IMG/VR virus record: IMGVR_UViG_3300049783_000686
Location: 1-20,965 of that record
Length of the DNA: 20,965 nt
Reading direction: 5' to 3' (one strand)
Origin: a virus
The translations under genes and the position numbers were made by a program. Shown here in pieces: positions 14,670 through 20,965 of this stretch (position 1 is the first letter of the stretch; every line of letters begins with the position of its first letter). The notes beneath the pieces were generated by a model that did not search any database, was not told the DNA's origin, and saw only the letters and a program-made list of their open reading frames with translations.

Positions 14670-15494
14670 CTATTGCGGGATGAAGTTGTGCGCCTGGGCG
14701 ACAGGCTGCGCACCCACTACAGGCAGCGCCGCGATCGCTTCGGGCGGGTAGCCTGCGGCGGTCAGTTGCGCCGCGGTGTACTGGCCGTCGGGGGCTTGGT
14801 ACATCGGCTCGGGCGCGGCCTGTTGCTGCGCCGGTGCTTGGTACGGTGGTGCTGCGGCCTGTTGCTGCGCCGGTGCTTGGTACGGTGGTGCTGCGGCCTG
14901 TTGCTGCGCTGGCGCTTGGTAAGCTTGTTGCTGCGCCGGTGCTTGGTACGGTGGTGCGCCGCCGCCTCCGCCAAACGCTGCGGCAGTGTTGCCGCCGCCG
15001 GTGCTGTAGTTCGTGCGCACTGCGTTGGCCGCGACGATAGGTTCTAGCGCGTCAAGTCCTGCGCCAATGCCTTTCTGCTTGTTGTTGTACTCATAGCAGC
15101 TAGTCAACACGTCGACCATCTGGCCGTTAAACAGCGCGGGGCCGTAGATCATAGGCTCCAACAACTGGCCGTTAGCGTCGTACACGTCGGGGCAGAACTT
15201 AGACTTGAAGCTGATTTTAGACCAGCCCACATAGTTGCCGTCGAATTTGTTGTCGGCGCCCACGATCGTGATCGGCATGTTGCCGCCTGCGGGCAGTACG
15301 CCGCGGAACTGGGAGTGAACCAGTTCTAGGTTCGCCAAAGCCTCCAACAGTGGCAAGTCTGGGCAAGTCGGGGGGAACACGACGCCCAGCTCGTACGATA
15401 TGTTGCCGCCTGCGTTAGTGCCTGGCGTTGTGACGCCTTCCCATACGACTGTTCCGCCGCATACTTTTACTCGTCTCTCGTCAATTTGTGGCAT
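14670..15494 (-). CDS. Single-stranded DNA-binding protein, DUF2815-like, with Pro/Gln repeat tail
   Basis: The protein has 274 residues. The ATG lies 3 nt after the nuclease stop, with GGAAG upstream. Residues 1-165 match the DUF2815/T7 gp2.5-like pattern: 'GGTVVWEGVTTPG', 'NYVGWSKISFKSKFCPDVYD', and the late 'GPALFNGQMVDVLTSCYEY' plus 'KGIGAGLDALEPI'. These proteins coat single-stranded DNA and support replication and annealing. From residue 165 on it is a low-complexity tail: a Gly run, then repeats of PPYQAPAQQQAAA (181-235), then a final 'AAQLTAAGYPPEAIAALP' and an end in 'NFIPQ'. The usual acidic tip of SSBs is absent. It is the partner of the nuclease upstream in many phages. Confidence 0.8.
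   Translation of the reverse strand: MPQIDERRVKVCGGTVVWEGVTTPGTNAGGNISYELGVVFPPTCPDLPLLEALANLELVHSQFRGVLPAGGNMPITIVGADNKFDGNYVGWSKISFKSKFCPDVYDANGQLLEPMIYGPALFNGQMVDVLTSCYEYNNKQKGIGAGLDALEPIVAANAVRTNYSTGGGNTAAAFGGGGGAPPYQAPAQQQAYQAPAQQQAAAPPYQAPAQQQAAAPPYQAPAQQQAAPEPMYQAPDGQYTAAQLTAAGYPPEAIAALPVVGAQPVAQAHNFIPQ
14790..14954 (-). repeat. 39-bp in-frame repeats coding the Pro/Gln tail of the SSB
   Basis: Units recur at 39-bp spacing (for example from 14821 and 14860), encoding PPYQAPAQQQAAA; one copy is shortened to about 27 bp. The units are nearly identical at DNA level, so copy number is likely variable between relatives. Confidence 0.85.
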
Positions 15495-15497
15495 ATT

Positions 15498-16670
15498 CTA
15501 TACTTCCTTTTTTGCAAATGCGCGAGCGGCGATAGTGTCGCCCGCTTGGGTTAATGTCAGACCGCCAGGTGGGCGTTTCGTGACAGACTTTAAAACCAAA
15601 TCCATTGCCGGCCGTAGCGCGGTGGGTGTGGCGTTTTTCGTTTGCGTCGGGGTCAATGCTGCGACCGCCTTCGCGTTGTTTACTCCGAATTGAGCGGCGA
15701 TAGCGATCGCCTTGGCGTCGTCTACCGTCCAGGCTAAGTTGCCAAGCTTAGACTCTAGCGCGAGACCGGTGTCCCGTGCGCCTTCGCGGATTCGGTGCGT
15801 TAGCTCCTCGTCGATCGCGGTGGCTAAAGACTTACCGACCGCCTGGCCGTCGCGTACTTGGTTGCGAAATAGCGCCAAGCTTGCGCCGTCCATCGTGGAC
15901 AAGTCCGTCGGGGTGTCGACCAAGTCTATAAAATTATAGTGTGCCTGGCGCCCCGCTTCGCAGTCGAGCAACGCCGTACAGTCGCGGCAGTGCTTGCCGG
16001 TCGTGTACGTCGGGTTCGGGCCCGTGGCCTCGTCGGCCTTGGCTTTCAACCGGTTGAAATACCCGCGCAACTCGTGCAACGGCAGGCGCCACTCCTTAAC
16101 GGGGCCAAACGCGCTGTAGTTGAACGGCTGCACGCAGCGGATGACCACCTCAATGTACTGGTCTGCTACGCCGTCAATCTCGTATTTTTCGATAAGACCC
16201 TCGACGTAGTCAACAAACTGCAGGTTCCCCACAACATCGACGCCGCGGCGCCCGTGCTTATAGTCCCACAAGTACAGCTTGGCGCCTTTCTTGTCGAACA
16301 GGGCCGCGTCGAGCGTGCCCGCGTTGCCCGGGTGAATGTTCGACATCGTGACGGCGTGCTCGACCAACAACGAGCGCAGGCCGCCCGTGTCGTTGCACAC
16401 TTTCAGGACGTTATCGACGTGGACTTGGGCGCCGTCGCACATTTCCTCGTCGATCACCGTGCCGTCGGGGTCTACCTTGTATAACCAGTCGCGGCAGATA
16501 GGCGCACCGCCGTCGGGGTCGACCCACGCAAGGAGGCACTCGGCCCCGACCCAGTGAGCCCCGGACCCCTCGATCGTGCGGCGGTTCGGCAGGTCCGGCC
16601 GTCCGTCGGTGGCGATTAAAGACGCGGCGCAGTTGCCCCACAAGGGGGCGCCACTAGGGCGCAGCCTCAT
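15498..16670 (-). CDS. PD-(D/E)XK nuclease of the DUF2800 type, with Fe-S-type cysteines
   Basis: The protein has 390 residues and starts at an ATGA overlap. The N-terminus 'RPSGAPLWGNCAASL' and 'GSGAHWVGAECLLAW' are typical of DUF2800 (RecB/Cas4-like) phage nucleases. The catalytic core is 'GTLDAALFDKKGAKLYLWDY' continuing into K138: Asp121, Asp136, Lys138. Cys14 together with Cys228, Cys231 and Cys237 ('CRDCTALLDC') matches the one-plus-three cysteine arrangement of an iron-sulphur cluster in AddB/Cas4-type nucleases. It likely acts as an exonuclease that prepares single strands for the SSB encoded just downstream. C-terminal part (residues 260-390) is helical and unassigned. Confidence 0.88.
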   Translation of the reverse strand: MRLRPSGAPLWGNCAASLIATDGRPDLPNRRTIEGSGAHWVGAECLLAWVDPDGGAPICRDWLYKVDPDGTVIDEEMCDGAQVHVDNVLKVCNDTGGLRSLLVEHAVTMSNIHPGNAGTLDAALFDKKGAKLYLWDYKHGRRGVDVVGNLQFVDYVEGLIEKYEIDGVADQYIEVVIRCVQPFNYSAFGPVKEWRLPLHELRGYFNRLKAKADEATGPNPTYTTGKHCRDCTALLDCEAGRQAHYNFIDLVDTPTDLSTMDGASLALFRNQVRDGQAVGKSLATAIDEELTHRIREGARDTGLALESKLGNLAWTVDDAKAIAIAAQFGVNNAKAVAALTPTQTKNATPTALRPAMDLVLKSVTKRPPGGLTLTQAGDTIAARAFAKKEV

Positions 16671-17896
16671 GCGGGCACCTGAGCGGACAGCGCGGCGAAC
16701 ACTCGGCCGACATTGTTCGCGATCAACTCGGGCGATTTGGGCGGAAACATGTCAGGCAACGACAGCCCGGCGGCCACGTAAGCGGCGTCGACTGCGCCTT
16801 GCGTCAAATGGCCCGCGACTTGCATCTCTGCGACCCACGCCATCAGCTCGCCAGCCGTCGACAAGGTCTGGGGCTGCGCCGCTTCAACTGGGGGTGGCGT
16901 TGCGCTTGCTGGTGCGAACGCGCTGGCGGTGCTGGTCGGCGCGGCGGCCGTCTCGGCGACAGGCAAGTCCGCAACGCGTGCAGCGTACCAAGTGTTGTAG
17001 TCAATCTCGGACAGGCCGCGTTTGCGCTTCCATTGTCCCGCTGTTTTGCCGCTCGCGTAAAACGGGACCGCAGCCTCGCCGCAAAAATTCGCATCGAACT
17101 CGACGCCGTTGTTGTCTACTCGTCCAGTCGGGGCGGGCGTGAACTCTGCAGCCTCGGGGTCGGTAAACTCGGCCGCTTGCTGCAGCGGCGCTTCGGTGAT
17201 CGGTGTGCCGTACGGTTCAGTGATCGGTGTGCCGTACGGTGCGGCCAATTCGGGCGCAGCGCCAGTCGGGCGCAAAGTTTCGGCGGGCAATTCGTACGCC
17301 TTCGCGACGGCTTCGGTCACGGCCTCTTTAAACGCCGCGGGGGTTGTCGCTGCGGCTAGGGCCTCGGCCACGTCCTGCAGTGGCGCTTCGGTGGGCAGGC
17401 GCACCGCAGGCGAGCCCGTGTATGTGTAGCGGTTGCCGTCGGCGAAGTAGTCCGCCACGGTGGTGCCGCCCATCACGGTGCTGCAGTTCAAGACGTAAAA
17501 CCGGTCGCGCGTCTCGTCGTCGGCGGTGATCTCTGCGATCTGCACCTCGGTCAGTTTGTCGCCTAAGTAGATCGGGCCGGTGCTCAAAGTGTCGACGAGC
17601 ATCGAGCCCGGCTCGCTTATCGTAATTACCCGCGACATCTCGGCGTCGGTCGGGTCGCGGTCTTCGTCGGCGGACCAGCGCCCCGTTCTGGTGCCCTCCC
17701 CGTTCATGCGGCCGGAAAGTTCTTTGTGCCAGTCGGGCAGCGCTGCGCCGTTGCCGTCGCCGCGTATCTCTGCGTCGGGCATTGTGCCGGCCACCACGTT
17801 GTCGGGTGTTTCGTTAGGCGCTAGCGAACTAAGCATCGCGCAGGCCGCCCGTATTTCTCGCGCCGTTGCCGTCGCTGTGTCAATGGTTAGTTGCAT
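16667..17896 (-). CDS. Conserved phage protein of the replication/recombination module, function unknown
   Basis: The start is taken at ATG 17896 (residues MQLTIDTATATAREI), which has AGGAAAT 6-9 nt upstream; an earlier ATG at 17932 lies inside the promoter region and has no site. The product has 409 residues. Residues about 270-310 contain 'GVEFDANFCG', 'YASGKTAGQWKRKRGLSEID', a segment seen in phage proteins in which a 'D-G-xx-(W/F)D' motif is followed by a 'K-x-G-x-W-K-x-(K/R)-G' motif. The C-terminus 'ELMAWVAEMQVAGHLTQG' and 'PELIANNVGRVFAAL' is a helical bundle typical of the same family. There is an in-frame 24-bp duplication (PYGTPITE twice, 17195-17243). It is the first gene of the - operon, overlapping the nuclease gene by ATGA. 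Confidence 0.7.
   Translation of the reverse strand: MQLTIDTATATAREIRAACAMLSSLAPNETPDNVVAGTMPDAEIRGDGNGAALPDWHKELSGRMNGEGTRTGRWSADEDRDPTDAEMSRVITISEPGSMLVDTLSTGPIYLGDKLTEVQIAEITADDETRDRFYVLNCSTVMGGTTVADYFADGNRYTYTGSPAVRLPTEAPLQDVAEALAAATTPAAFKEAVTEAVAKAYELPAETLRPTGAAPELAAPYGTPITEPYGTPITEAPLQQAAEFTDPEAAEFTPAPTGRVDNNGVEFDANFCGEAAVPFYASGKTAGQWKRKRGLSEIDYNTWYAARVADLPVAETAAAPTSTASAFAPASATPPPVEAAQPQTLSTAGELMAWVAEMQVAGHLTQGAVDAAYVAAGLSLPDMFPPKSPELIANNVGRVFAALSAQVPA
17196..17240 (-). repeat. Short tandem duplication, 24-bp period, in the first - strand gene
   Basis: A 21-bp stretch at 17196-17216 is repeated exactly at 17220-17240, giving PYGTPITE twice in the protein. A related ctgcag-ggcgcttcggtg stretch recurs about 190 bp further on. 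It looks like slippage in a low-complexity linker. Confidence 0.85.
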
Positions 17897-17916
17897 AAGT
17901 ATTTCCTCGTTTGTTG

Positions 17917-17945
17917 TTGACGGGGGGAACATTACGCCTTAGAAT
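17917..17945 (+). promoter_or_regulatory. Promoter for the + strand early operon
   Basis: On the + strand: TTGACG (17917-17922), a 17-bp spacer, then TAGAAT (17940-17945), each 5 of 6 to the sigma70 consensus. It overlaps the opposite promoter, so the two polymerases would meet head on. The first gene starts at 17993, about 47 nt after the -10 box. Confidence 0.65.
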
Positions 17946-17957
17946 TCTAACTGTCAA
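17929..17957 (-). promoter_or_regulatory. Promoter for the - strand replication operon
   Basis: On the - strand: TTGACA (17957-17952), a 17-bp spacer, then TAATGT (17934-17929). The -35 box is a perfect sigma70 match; the -10 has 3 of 6, with the key positions 1, 2 and 6 kept. It lies 32 nt upstream of the ATG at 17896. Confidence 0.6.
17939..17950. promoter_or_regulatory. Palindromic operator candidate TTAGAATTCTAA
   Basis: A perfect 12-bp palindrome. It covers the -10 box of the + promoter and lies in the spacer of the - promoter, so one bound dimer could shut both. Confidence 0.5.
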
Positions 17958-17965
17958 GCATGACA
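17952..17965. promoter_or_regulatory. Inverted repeat TGTCA-AGCA-TGACA, operator candidate
   Basis: Two 5-bp arms with a 4-bp centre, overlapping the -35 box of the - strand promoter (17952-17957). A further 14-bp palindrome of A/T bases (TTAAATTAATTTAA) lies at 17967-17980. A protein bound here would repress the - operon. Confidence 0.45.
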
Positions 17966-17992
17966 ATTAAATTAATTTAAAAGGGTCCGCGA

Positions 17993-18208
17993 ATGTTTAA
18001 CAAAGAAAAGGCCGAGGAGTTGATCGCACAATACTGGCGCGACGGCACTGTAATGGGTAGCGATCTGGCGAACGAACTGCAGGCCGCGATTAACCACATC
18101 GACGCGATAACGCCCAAGGCGATCGAGCCCATCGGCCCGCTGCACGGCCCGCGACACCCGCACGCCGACGTCAAGGGCTGCGCGTGCCATTGGTGTGTTA
18201 AGAAGTGA
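17993..18208 (+). CDS. Small leading protein of the + early operon, function unknown
   Basis: The protein has 71 residues, starting at ATG with AAAAGGG upstream. The N-terminal half is helical (EKAEELIAQYWRDGTVM, then 'ANELQAAINHIDAI'). The C-terminal half holds a short metal-site-like stretch with His and Cys: 'LHGPRHPHADVKG' and 'CACHWCVKK' at the very end. The His/Cys cluster suggests zinc binding but no family is recognised. The end overlaps the helicase start (GTGA), so the two are coupled. Confidence 0.6.
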   Translation: MFNKEKAEELIAQYWRDGTVMGSDLANELQAAINHIDAITPKAIEPIGPLHGPRHPHADVKGCACHWCVKK

Positions 18209-19914
18209 TACGCCTGCGCGGATATCAGCAGGAATTTAAAGACGCGATTCTCGCCGCTTGGTCGACGGTCCGCTCCGTGCTGGCGGTCATGCCGACGGGC
18301 GGCGGTAAGACTATAATTTTTTCCTCGATCATGCACGACCACAAGGGCGCGGCCGCTGCGATCGTCCACCGCAAGGAGATCGTGGCGCAGATATCCGTCT
18401 CGCTCGCGCTCTTGGGGGTGAAGCACCGAATTATAGCCACCCCGGCCACCGTGGCGGCAATCCGGCGCAAGCACTACGAGAAGGTCGGCAGAAACTTTAT
18501 CGACCCGCACGCGCTCGCGGGCGTCGTATCCGTGCAGACGCTAACCAGTCAGGCGAGCGAGCGCAATGTCGCGCTACAGCGTTGGCTTAAACAGATTACC
18601 CTCGCGGTGTATGACGAGGGGCACCACTATGTCGATTCAGGCTTGTGGGCTAAAGCCGTGGACGTAATGGGCGCCGCGAAGTTGCTATTCGTGACGGCCA
18701 CCCCCGAGCGTGCCGACGGCCTCGGCCTAGGCGAGACGGCCGACGGGTTCGCCGAGGCGATGGTCGAAGGCCCCACGACGCAATGGCTTATCGACCAGGG
18801 GTACTTGTCGCGGTTCGTTTACCGTGCGCCGTCGACCGATTTAAACGTCCAAGGGCTCGCCGTTACCGCCTCGGGCGATTTCAACTCGAAAGCGTTGCGC
18901 GCCCGGGTGGTCGAGTCCCATCTAGTCGGCGACGTGGTCGACCAGTACCTCAAGTTCGCCCCGGGGCAACAGGCGCTAATCTTTAGCACGGACGTGGAGA
19001 CCGCGCACGAACAGGCCGACGCGTTTGTGGCGCGCGGGGTTGGCACTGTCGCGCTAAGTGGCAAAACCGACCAGCGCGTGCGCGAGACCGAGCTGCACAA
19101 ATTCGAGACCGGTGCGCTGCAGGCCGTGGCTAACGTGGACCTATTCGACGAAGGGTTCGACGTGCCGGCGGCGAGCTGCGCAATCATGGCCCGCCCGACT
19201 CAATCGCTGGCCAAGTTCCTACAGATGATCGGCCGCGTGTTGCGCCCGGTGTACGCCGACGGGTTCGACCTAGAGACGCGCCAGGGCAGACTCGACGCGC
19301 AAGCTGCAGGGCCGAAACCGTTCGCGGTAGTTATCGACCCGGTGAGAAACTGGGAGCGCCACGGAATGCCGAACTGGCCACGCCGCTGGACGCTCGCAGG
19401 CAAGGACAAGGGCTCGCGCGGCGCTAAGTCCGACGCTATACCGCAGAAAGTCTGCACGGCCTGCACGCAGCCGTACGAGGCGTTTTACAAGGCGTGCCCG
19501 TTCTGCGGCCACACGTTAGTCCCCGCCGGGCGAGCGCGCCCCGAGCAAGTGGACGGCGATCTGGTCGAGCTGGACGTCGAGGGCATGGCGGCGCTGTTCG
19601 CCCAGCTCCAGGCGGCGGACCAGGACGACGAACAGTTCATGATGGGCTTGATCGGCGCGCACGTGCCGGCGATCGGTCGCGGCTCCCAGCTAAAGAAACA
19701 CCAGGCGAACAAATACCGGCGCCAAGTTCTCCACGAGCTCGTCGCCTGGTGGATCGGAATGCAGCCCGAGGCGCGCACTATGAGCGAAAAACATCGCCGC
19801 TTTTTTCACCGCTTCGGCGTAGATATCGGCACGGCTTTCACCCTGCCAGCTAAAGAGACCGACACGCTGGTCGAGACAATTAAACGCCGATTCGGCGAGG
19901 ACATGACGACATGA
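18205..19914 (+). CDS. Superfamily 2 DNA helicase (DEAH-type) with C-terminal zinc finger
   Basis: The protein has 569 residues, starting at GTG in an overlap with the previous stop. Motifs in order: 'LRGYQQ' at 4-9, Walker A 'MPTGGGKT' at 29-36, Walker B 'DEGHH' at 137-141, motif III 'TATP' at 164-167, motif V region 'VDLFDEGFDVP', motif VI 'QMIGRVLRP' at 340-348. A four-cysteine finger follows (CTAC at 417-420, CPFC at 431-434). The last 120 residues are helical and may contact partners. Helicases of this kind are found in phage replication modules next to VRR-NUC nucleases, as here. It unwinds or remodels DNA using ATP. Confidence 0.92.
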   Translation: MIRLRGYQQEFKDAILAAWSTVRSVLAVMPTGGGKTIIFSSIMHDHKGAAAAIVHRKEIVAQISVSLALLGVKHRIIATPATVAAIRRKHYEKVGRNFIDPHALAGVVSVQTLTSQASERNVALQRWLKQITLAVYDEGHHYVDSGLWAKAVDVMGAAKLLFVTATPERADGLGLGETADGFAEAMVEGPTTQWLIDQGYLSRFVYRAPSTDLNVQGLAVTASGDFNSKALRARVVESHLVGDVVDQYLKFAPGQQALIFSTDVETAHEQADAFVARGVGTVALSGKTDQRVRETELHKFETGALQAVANVDLFDEGFDVPAASCAIMARPTQSLAKFLQMIGRVLRPVYADGFDLETRQGRLDAQAAGPKPFAVVIDPVRNWERHGMPNWPRRWTLAGKDKGSRGAKSDAIPQKVCTACTQPYEAFYKACPFCGHTLVPAGRARPEQVDGDLVELDVEGMAALFAQLQAADQDDEQFMMGLIGAHVPAIGRGSQLKKHQANKYRRQVLHELVAWWIGMQPEARTMSEKHRRFFHRFGVDIGTAFTLPAKETDTLVETIKRRFGEDMTT

Positions 19915-20396
19915 ATTACCACGAATGGCGAGACACTTACCCCGCAGCGGCCGCGGACCTGGAGCAAATGCACGACGCGGTAAAACATCACGCGGCGCCC
20001 GAGACGGCAGGCAAGACCGAGACCTTCTCGCAACAGGCGGCGCGCTTTACGATATCAAAGCAGGGCGCGTTCTCCTGGCGCAACAATGTCGGGGCCACGC
20101 CTAGCAAGTGCAAGTCGTGCGGCGCGCCACAACAGCCGGTACGGTATGGGCTGTCGAACGACTCAAAAGCATTAAACGAAAAATTTAAATCGAGCGATTT
20201 AATTCTATTAATTCCGCGACTCATTACCCCGGCGATGGTCGGGACAACTATCGGCCAGTTCGGCGCGGTAGAAACTAAGCGCCCCGGCTGGAAGTTCTCC
20301 GGCAAGGGGCAAGAACCTGGGCAAGCCAACTGGCTGGGCCTGGTAAACAGATACGGCGGGTTCGCCACTTTTAGCACTGGAGACGTAACACTATGA
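19911..20396 (+). CDS. VRR-NUC type nuclease
   Basis: The protein has 161 residues and starts at an ATGA overlap with the helicase. Motifs: 'FSWRNNVGA' at 54-62, 'SDLI' with Asp96, 'GAVETKRPG' with Glu121 and Lys123, and 'QANWLGLVNRYGGFATF' at 138-154. This is the PD-(D/E)XK order of phage VRR-NUC proteins, which are structure-specific or Holliday junction-type nucleases. A single 'CKSCG' (Cys67, Cys70) is present. An AT-rich stretch lies in the middle of the gene (20161-20220). It is coupled to the TetR-like gene by ATGA. Confidence 0.85.
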   Translation: MNYHEWRDTYPAAAADLEQMHDAVKHHAAPETAGKTETFSQQAARFTISKQGAFSWRNNVGATPSKCKSCGAPQQPVRYGLSNDSKALNEKFKSSDLILLIPRLITPAMVGTTIGQFGAVETKRPGWKFSGKGQEPGQANWLGLVNRYGGFATFSTGDVTL

Positions 20397-20746
20397 CACT
20401 TAAACGAAAGGCCCCCGCGGTCCGCAAGGACGAGATTCTAGCCGCCGCGATATCACTGGCGGCCGCATCGAGTTACACGCGCGTGACGCGCGACCAGATC
20501 GCGAAGGGCATCGGCGTGACGGGCACGGCCGTGCAGTACCACTTCGGCACCATGGGGCAACTGCGCACGGCCATAATGCGGTCCGCCGTTAAGCGTGCCG
20601 TGTCCGGGCAGAGCGGCGCCACCGACATGACCAGCCACGACCGGGGCGAGTTCCTGCGCGTTGTCGCCCAGGGTCTACTCGACAAAGAACCCCACGCAAT
20701 GCGGGCGCCGGATTGGCTTAAAACCGAGGCGCGGGGGTCTATTTAA
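20393..20746 (+). CDS. Short TetR-like HTH protein
   Basis: The protein has 117 residues. The N-terminal 65 residues match the TetR DNA-binding domain: 'KDEILAAAISLAAASS' (helix 1), 'VTRDQIAKGIGVTGTAVQYH' (helix-turn-helix), and 'FGTMGQLRTAIM'. Normal TetR proteins have about 200 residues with a ligand domain; here only about 50 residues follow, so the ligand domain is missing. It is the last gene of the + operon. It could be the repressor acting on the palindromes at 17939-17965, or a DNA-binding replication factor. Confidence 0.75.
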   Translation: MTLKRKAPAVRKDEILAAAISLAAASSYTRVTRDQIAKGIGVTGTAVQYHFGTMGQLRTAIMRSAVKRAVSGQSGATDMTSHDRGEFLRVVAQGLLDKEPHAMRAPDWLKTEARGSI

Positions 20747-20772
20747 AACTAATTGTTAAAATGTGGGGGGTT

Positions 20773-20804
20773 TTGCTTGTATCTCTCCCGCATTGGTGTA
20801 TCTT
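20773..20804 (+). promoter_or_regulatory. Possible promoter before the last gene
   Basis: TTGCTT at 20773-20778 and TATCTT at 20799-20804 with 20 bp between them; an alternative -35 TTGTAT at 20777 gives 16 bp. Both are imperfect. The heptamer TGTATCT occurs twice, 19 bp apart. The 97-bp gap otherwise shows nothing clear and no terminator. Confidence 0.3.
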
Positions 20805-20843
20805 GTCGGTACTGAAACAACAAACCACCCGAAGGGCGACATT

Positions 20844-20965
20844 ATGAAAACTTACAAATACCCCCTAAGTATTAAAGGTTGGAGACTTGAGGAAAGATTT
20901 TTAATTATAGCTAGCGACCCAAAAAGAGAAGGAATGTACAAAGCCACCGAGGTTCAAATTAAAGA
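20844..20965 (+). CDS. AT-rich gene, 3' end outside the window
   Basis: Starts at ATG with GAAGGG at 20831-20836. The 40 visible residues begin 'MKTYKYPLSIKGWRLEERF' and continue with 'LIIASDPKREGMYKATEV'. By direct count 43 of 122 bases are G or C (35%), far below the genes around it. Codon choice also differs, with many AAA and ATT codons. No family recognised. It may be a regulatory or recently acquired gene. Confidence 0.55.
   Translation, partial: MKTYKYPLSIKGWRLEERFLIIASDPKREGMYKATEVQIK

Noticed and set aside
15939-16484. A + strand frame of 181 residues opposite the nuclease gene
   Set aside because: The nuclease frame has clear catalytic and Cys motifs; the opposite frame shows none and is a GC-rich shadow.

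Overview
The window is a piece of a GC-rich tailed-bacteriophage or prophage genome. It combines a Mu-like contractile-tail baseplate module with a replication/recombination module built around a phage family-A DNA polymerase. No ribosomal RNA, tRNA, CRISPR array, integrase, transposase or capsid gene was seen. The base composition points to a GC-rich, probably proteobacterial host, but the host cannot be named from the sequence.

Region 1 (1-9651, + strand) is a late operon, mostly with ATGA/GTGA overlaps. In order it holds: the 3' end of a tail/DNA-circularisation protein (Mu gpN-like), a LysM-fused baseplate hub (Mu gp44-like), the spike (Mu gp45/P2 gpV-like), a conserved phage protein, a 408-residue protein with seven near-identical 21-residue repeats, a gp46-like baseplate protein, baseplate J (gp47-like), a DUF2313 protein (gp48-like), a tail fibre, a small protein, a GH108 endolysin, a holin-like protein and a small single-span membrane protein.

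Region 2 (9688-17896, - strand) runs towards the lysis genes. In order of transcription it holds: a conserved phage protein of unknown function, a PD-(D/E)XK nuclease with an Fe-S-type cysteine set (DUF2800-like), a DUF2815-like single-strand binding protein, an unusual 27-bp hairpin, three small proteins (Lar-like zinc ribbon, two-TM, unknown), a family-A DNA polymerase with an inserted four-cysteine module, a 25-residue membrane microprotein, a conserved small phage protein, a peptide deformylase, an HNH endonuclease and a zinc-ribbon protein. The last two genes lie between copies of a perfect 20-bp direct repeat.

Region 3 (17897-17992) is a compact divergent control region. Two sigma70-like promoters face each other, and three perfect inverted repeats lie within 42 bp. 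Region 4 (17993-20746, + strand) is the opposing early operon: a small protein, an SF2 helicase with a C-terminal zinc finger, a VRR-NUC nuclease and a short TetR-like HTH protein. The last 120 bp begin an AT-rich gene that runs off the window.

Together the - and + early operons supply polymerase, SSB, helicase and two nucleases, which is a self-contained replication/recombination set. The + late operon supplies the baseplate, fibre and lysis functions. The most interesting items are the long hairpin whose only imperfections are G-U wobbles in one transcription direction, the direct-repeat-bounded HNH cassette, the polymerase with a zinc insertion and an altered motif A, the repeat protein that shares a Cys-rich motif with the gp48-like protein, and the phage peptide deformylase.
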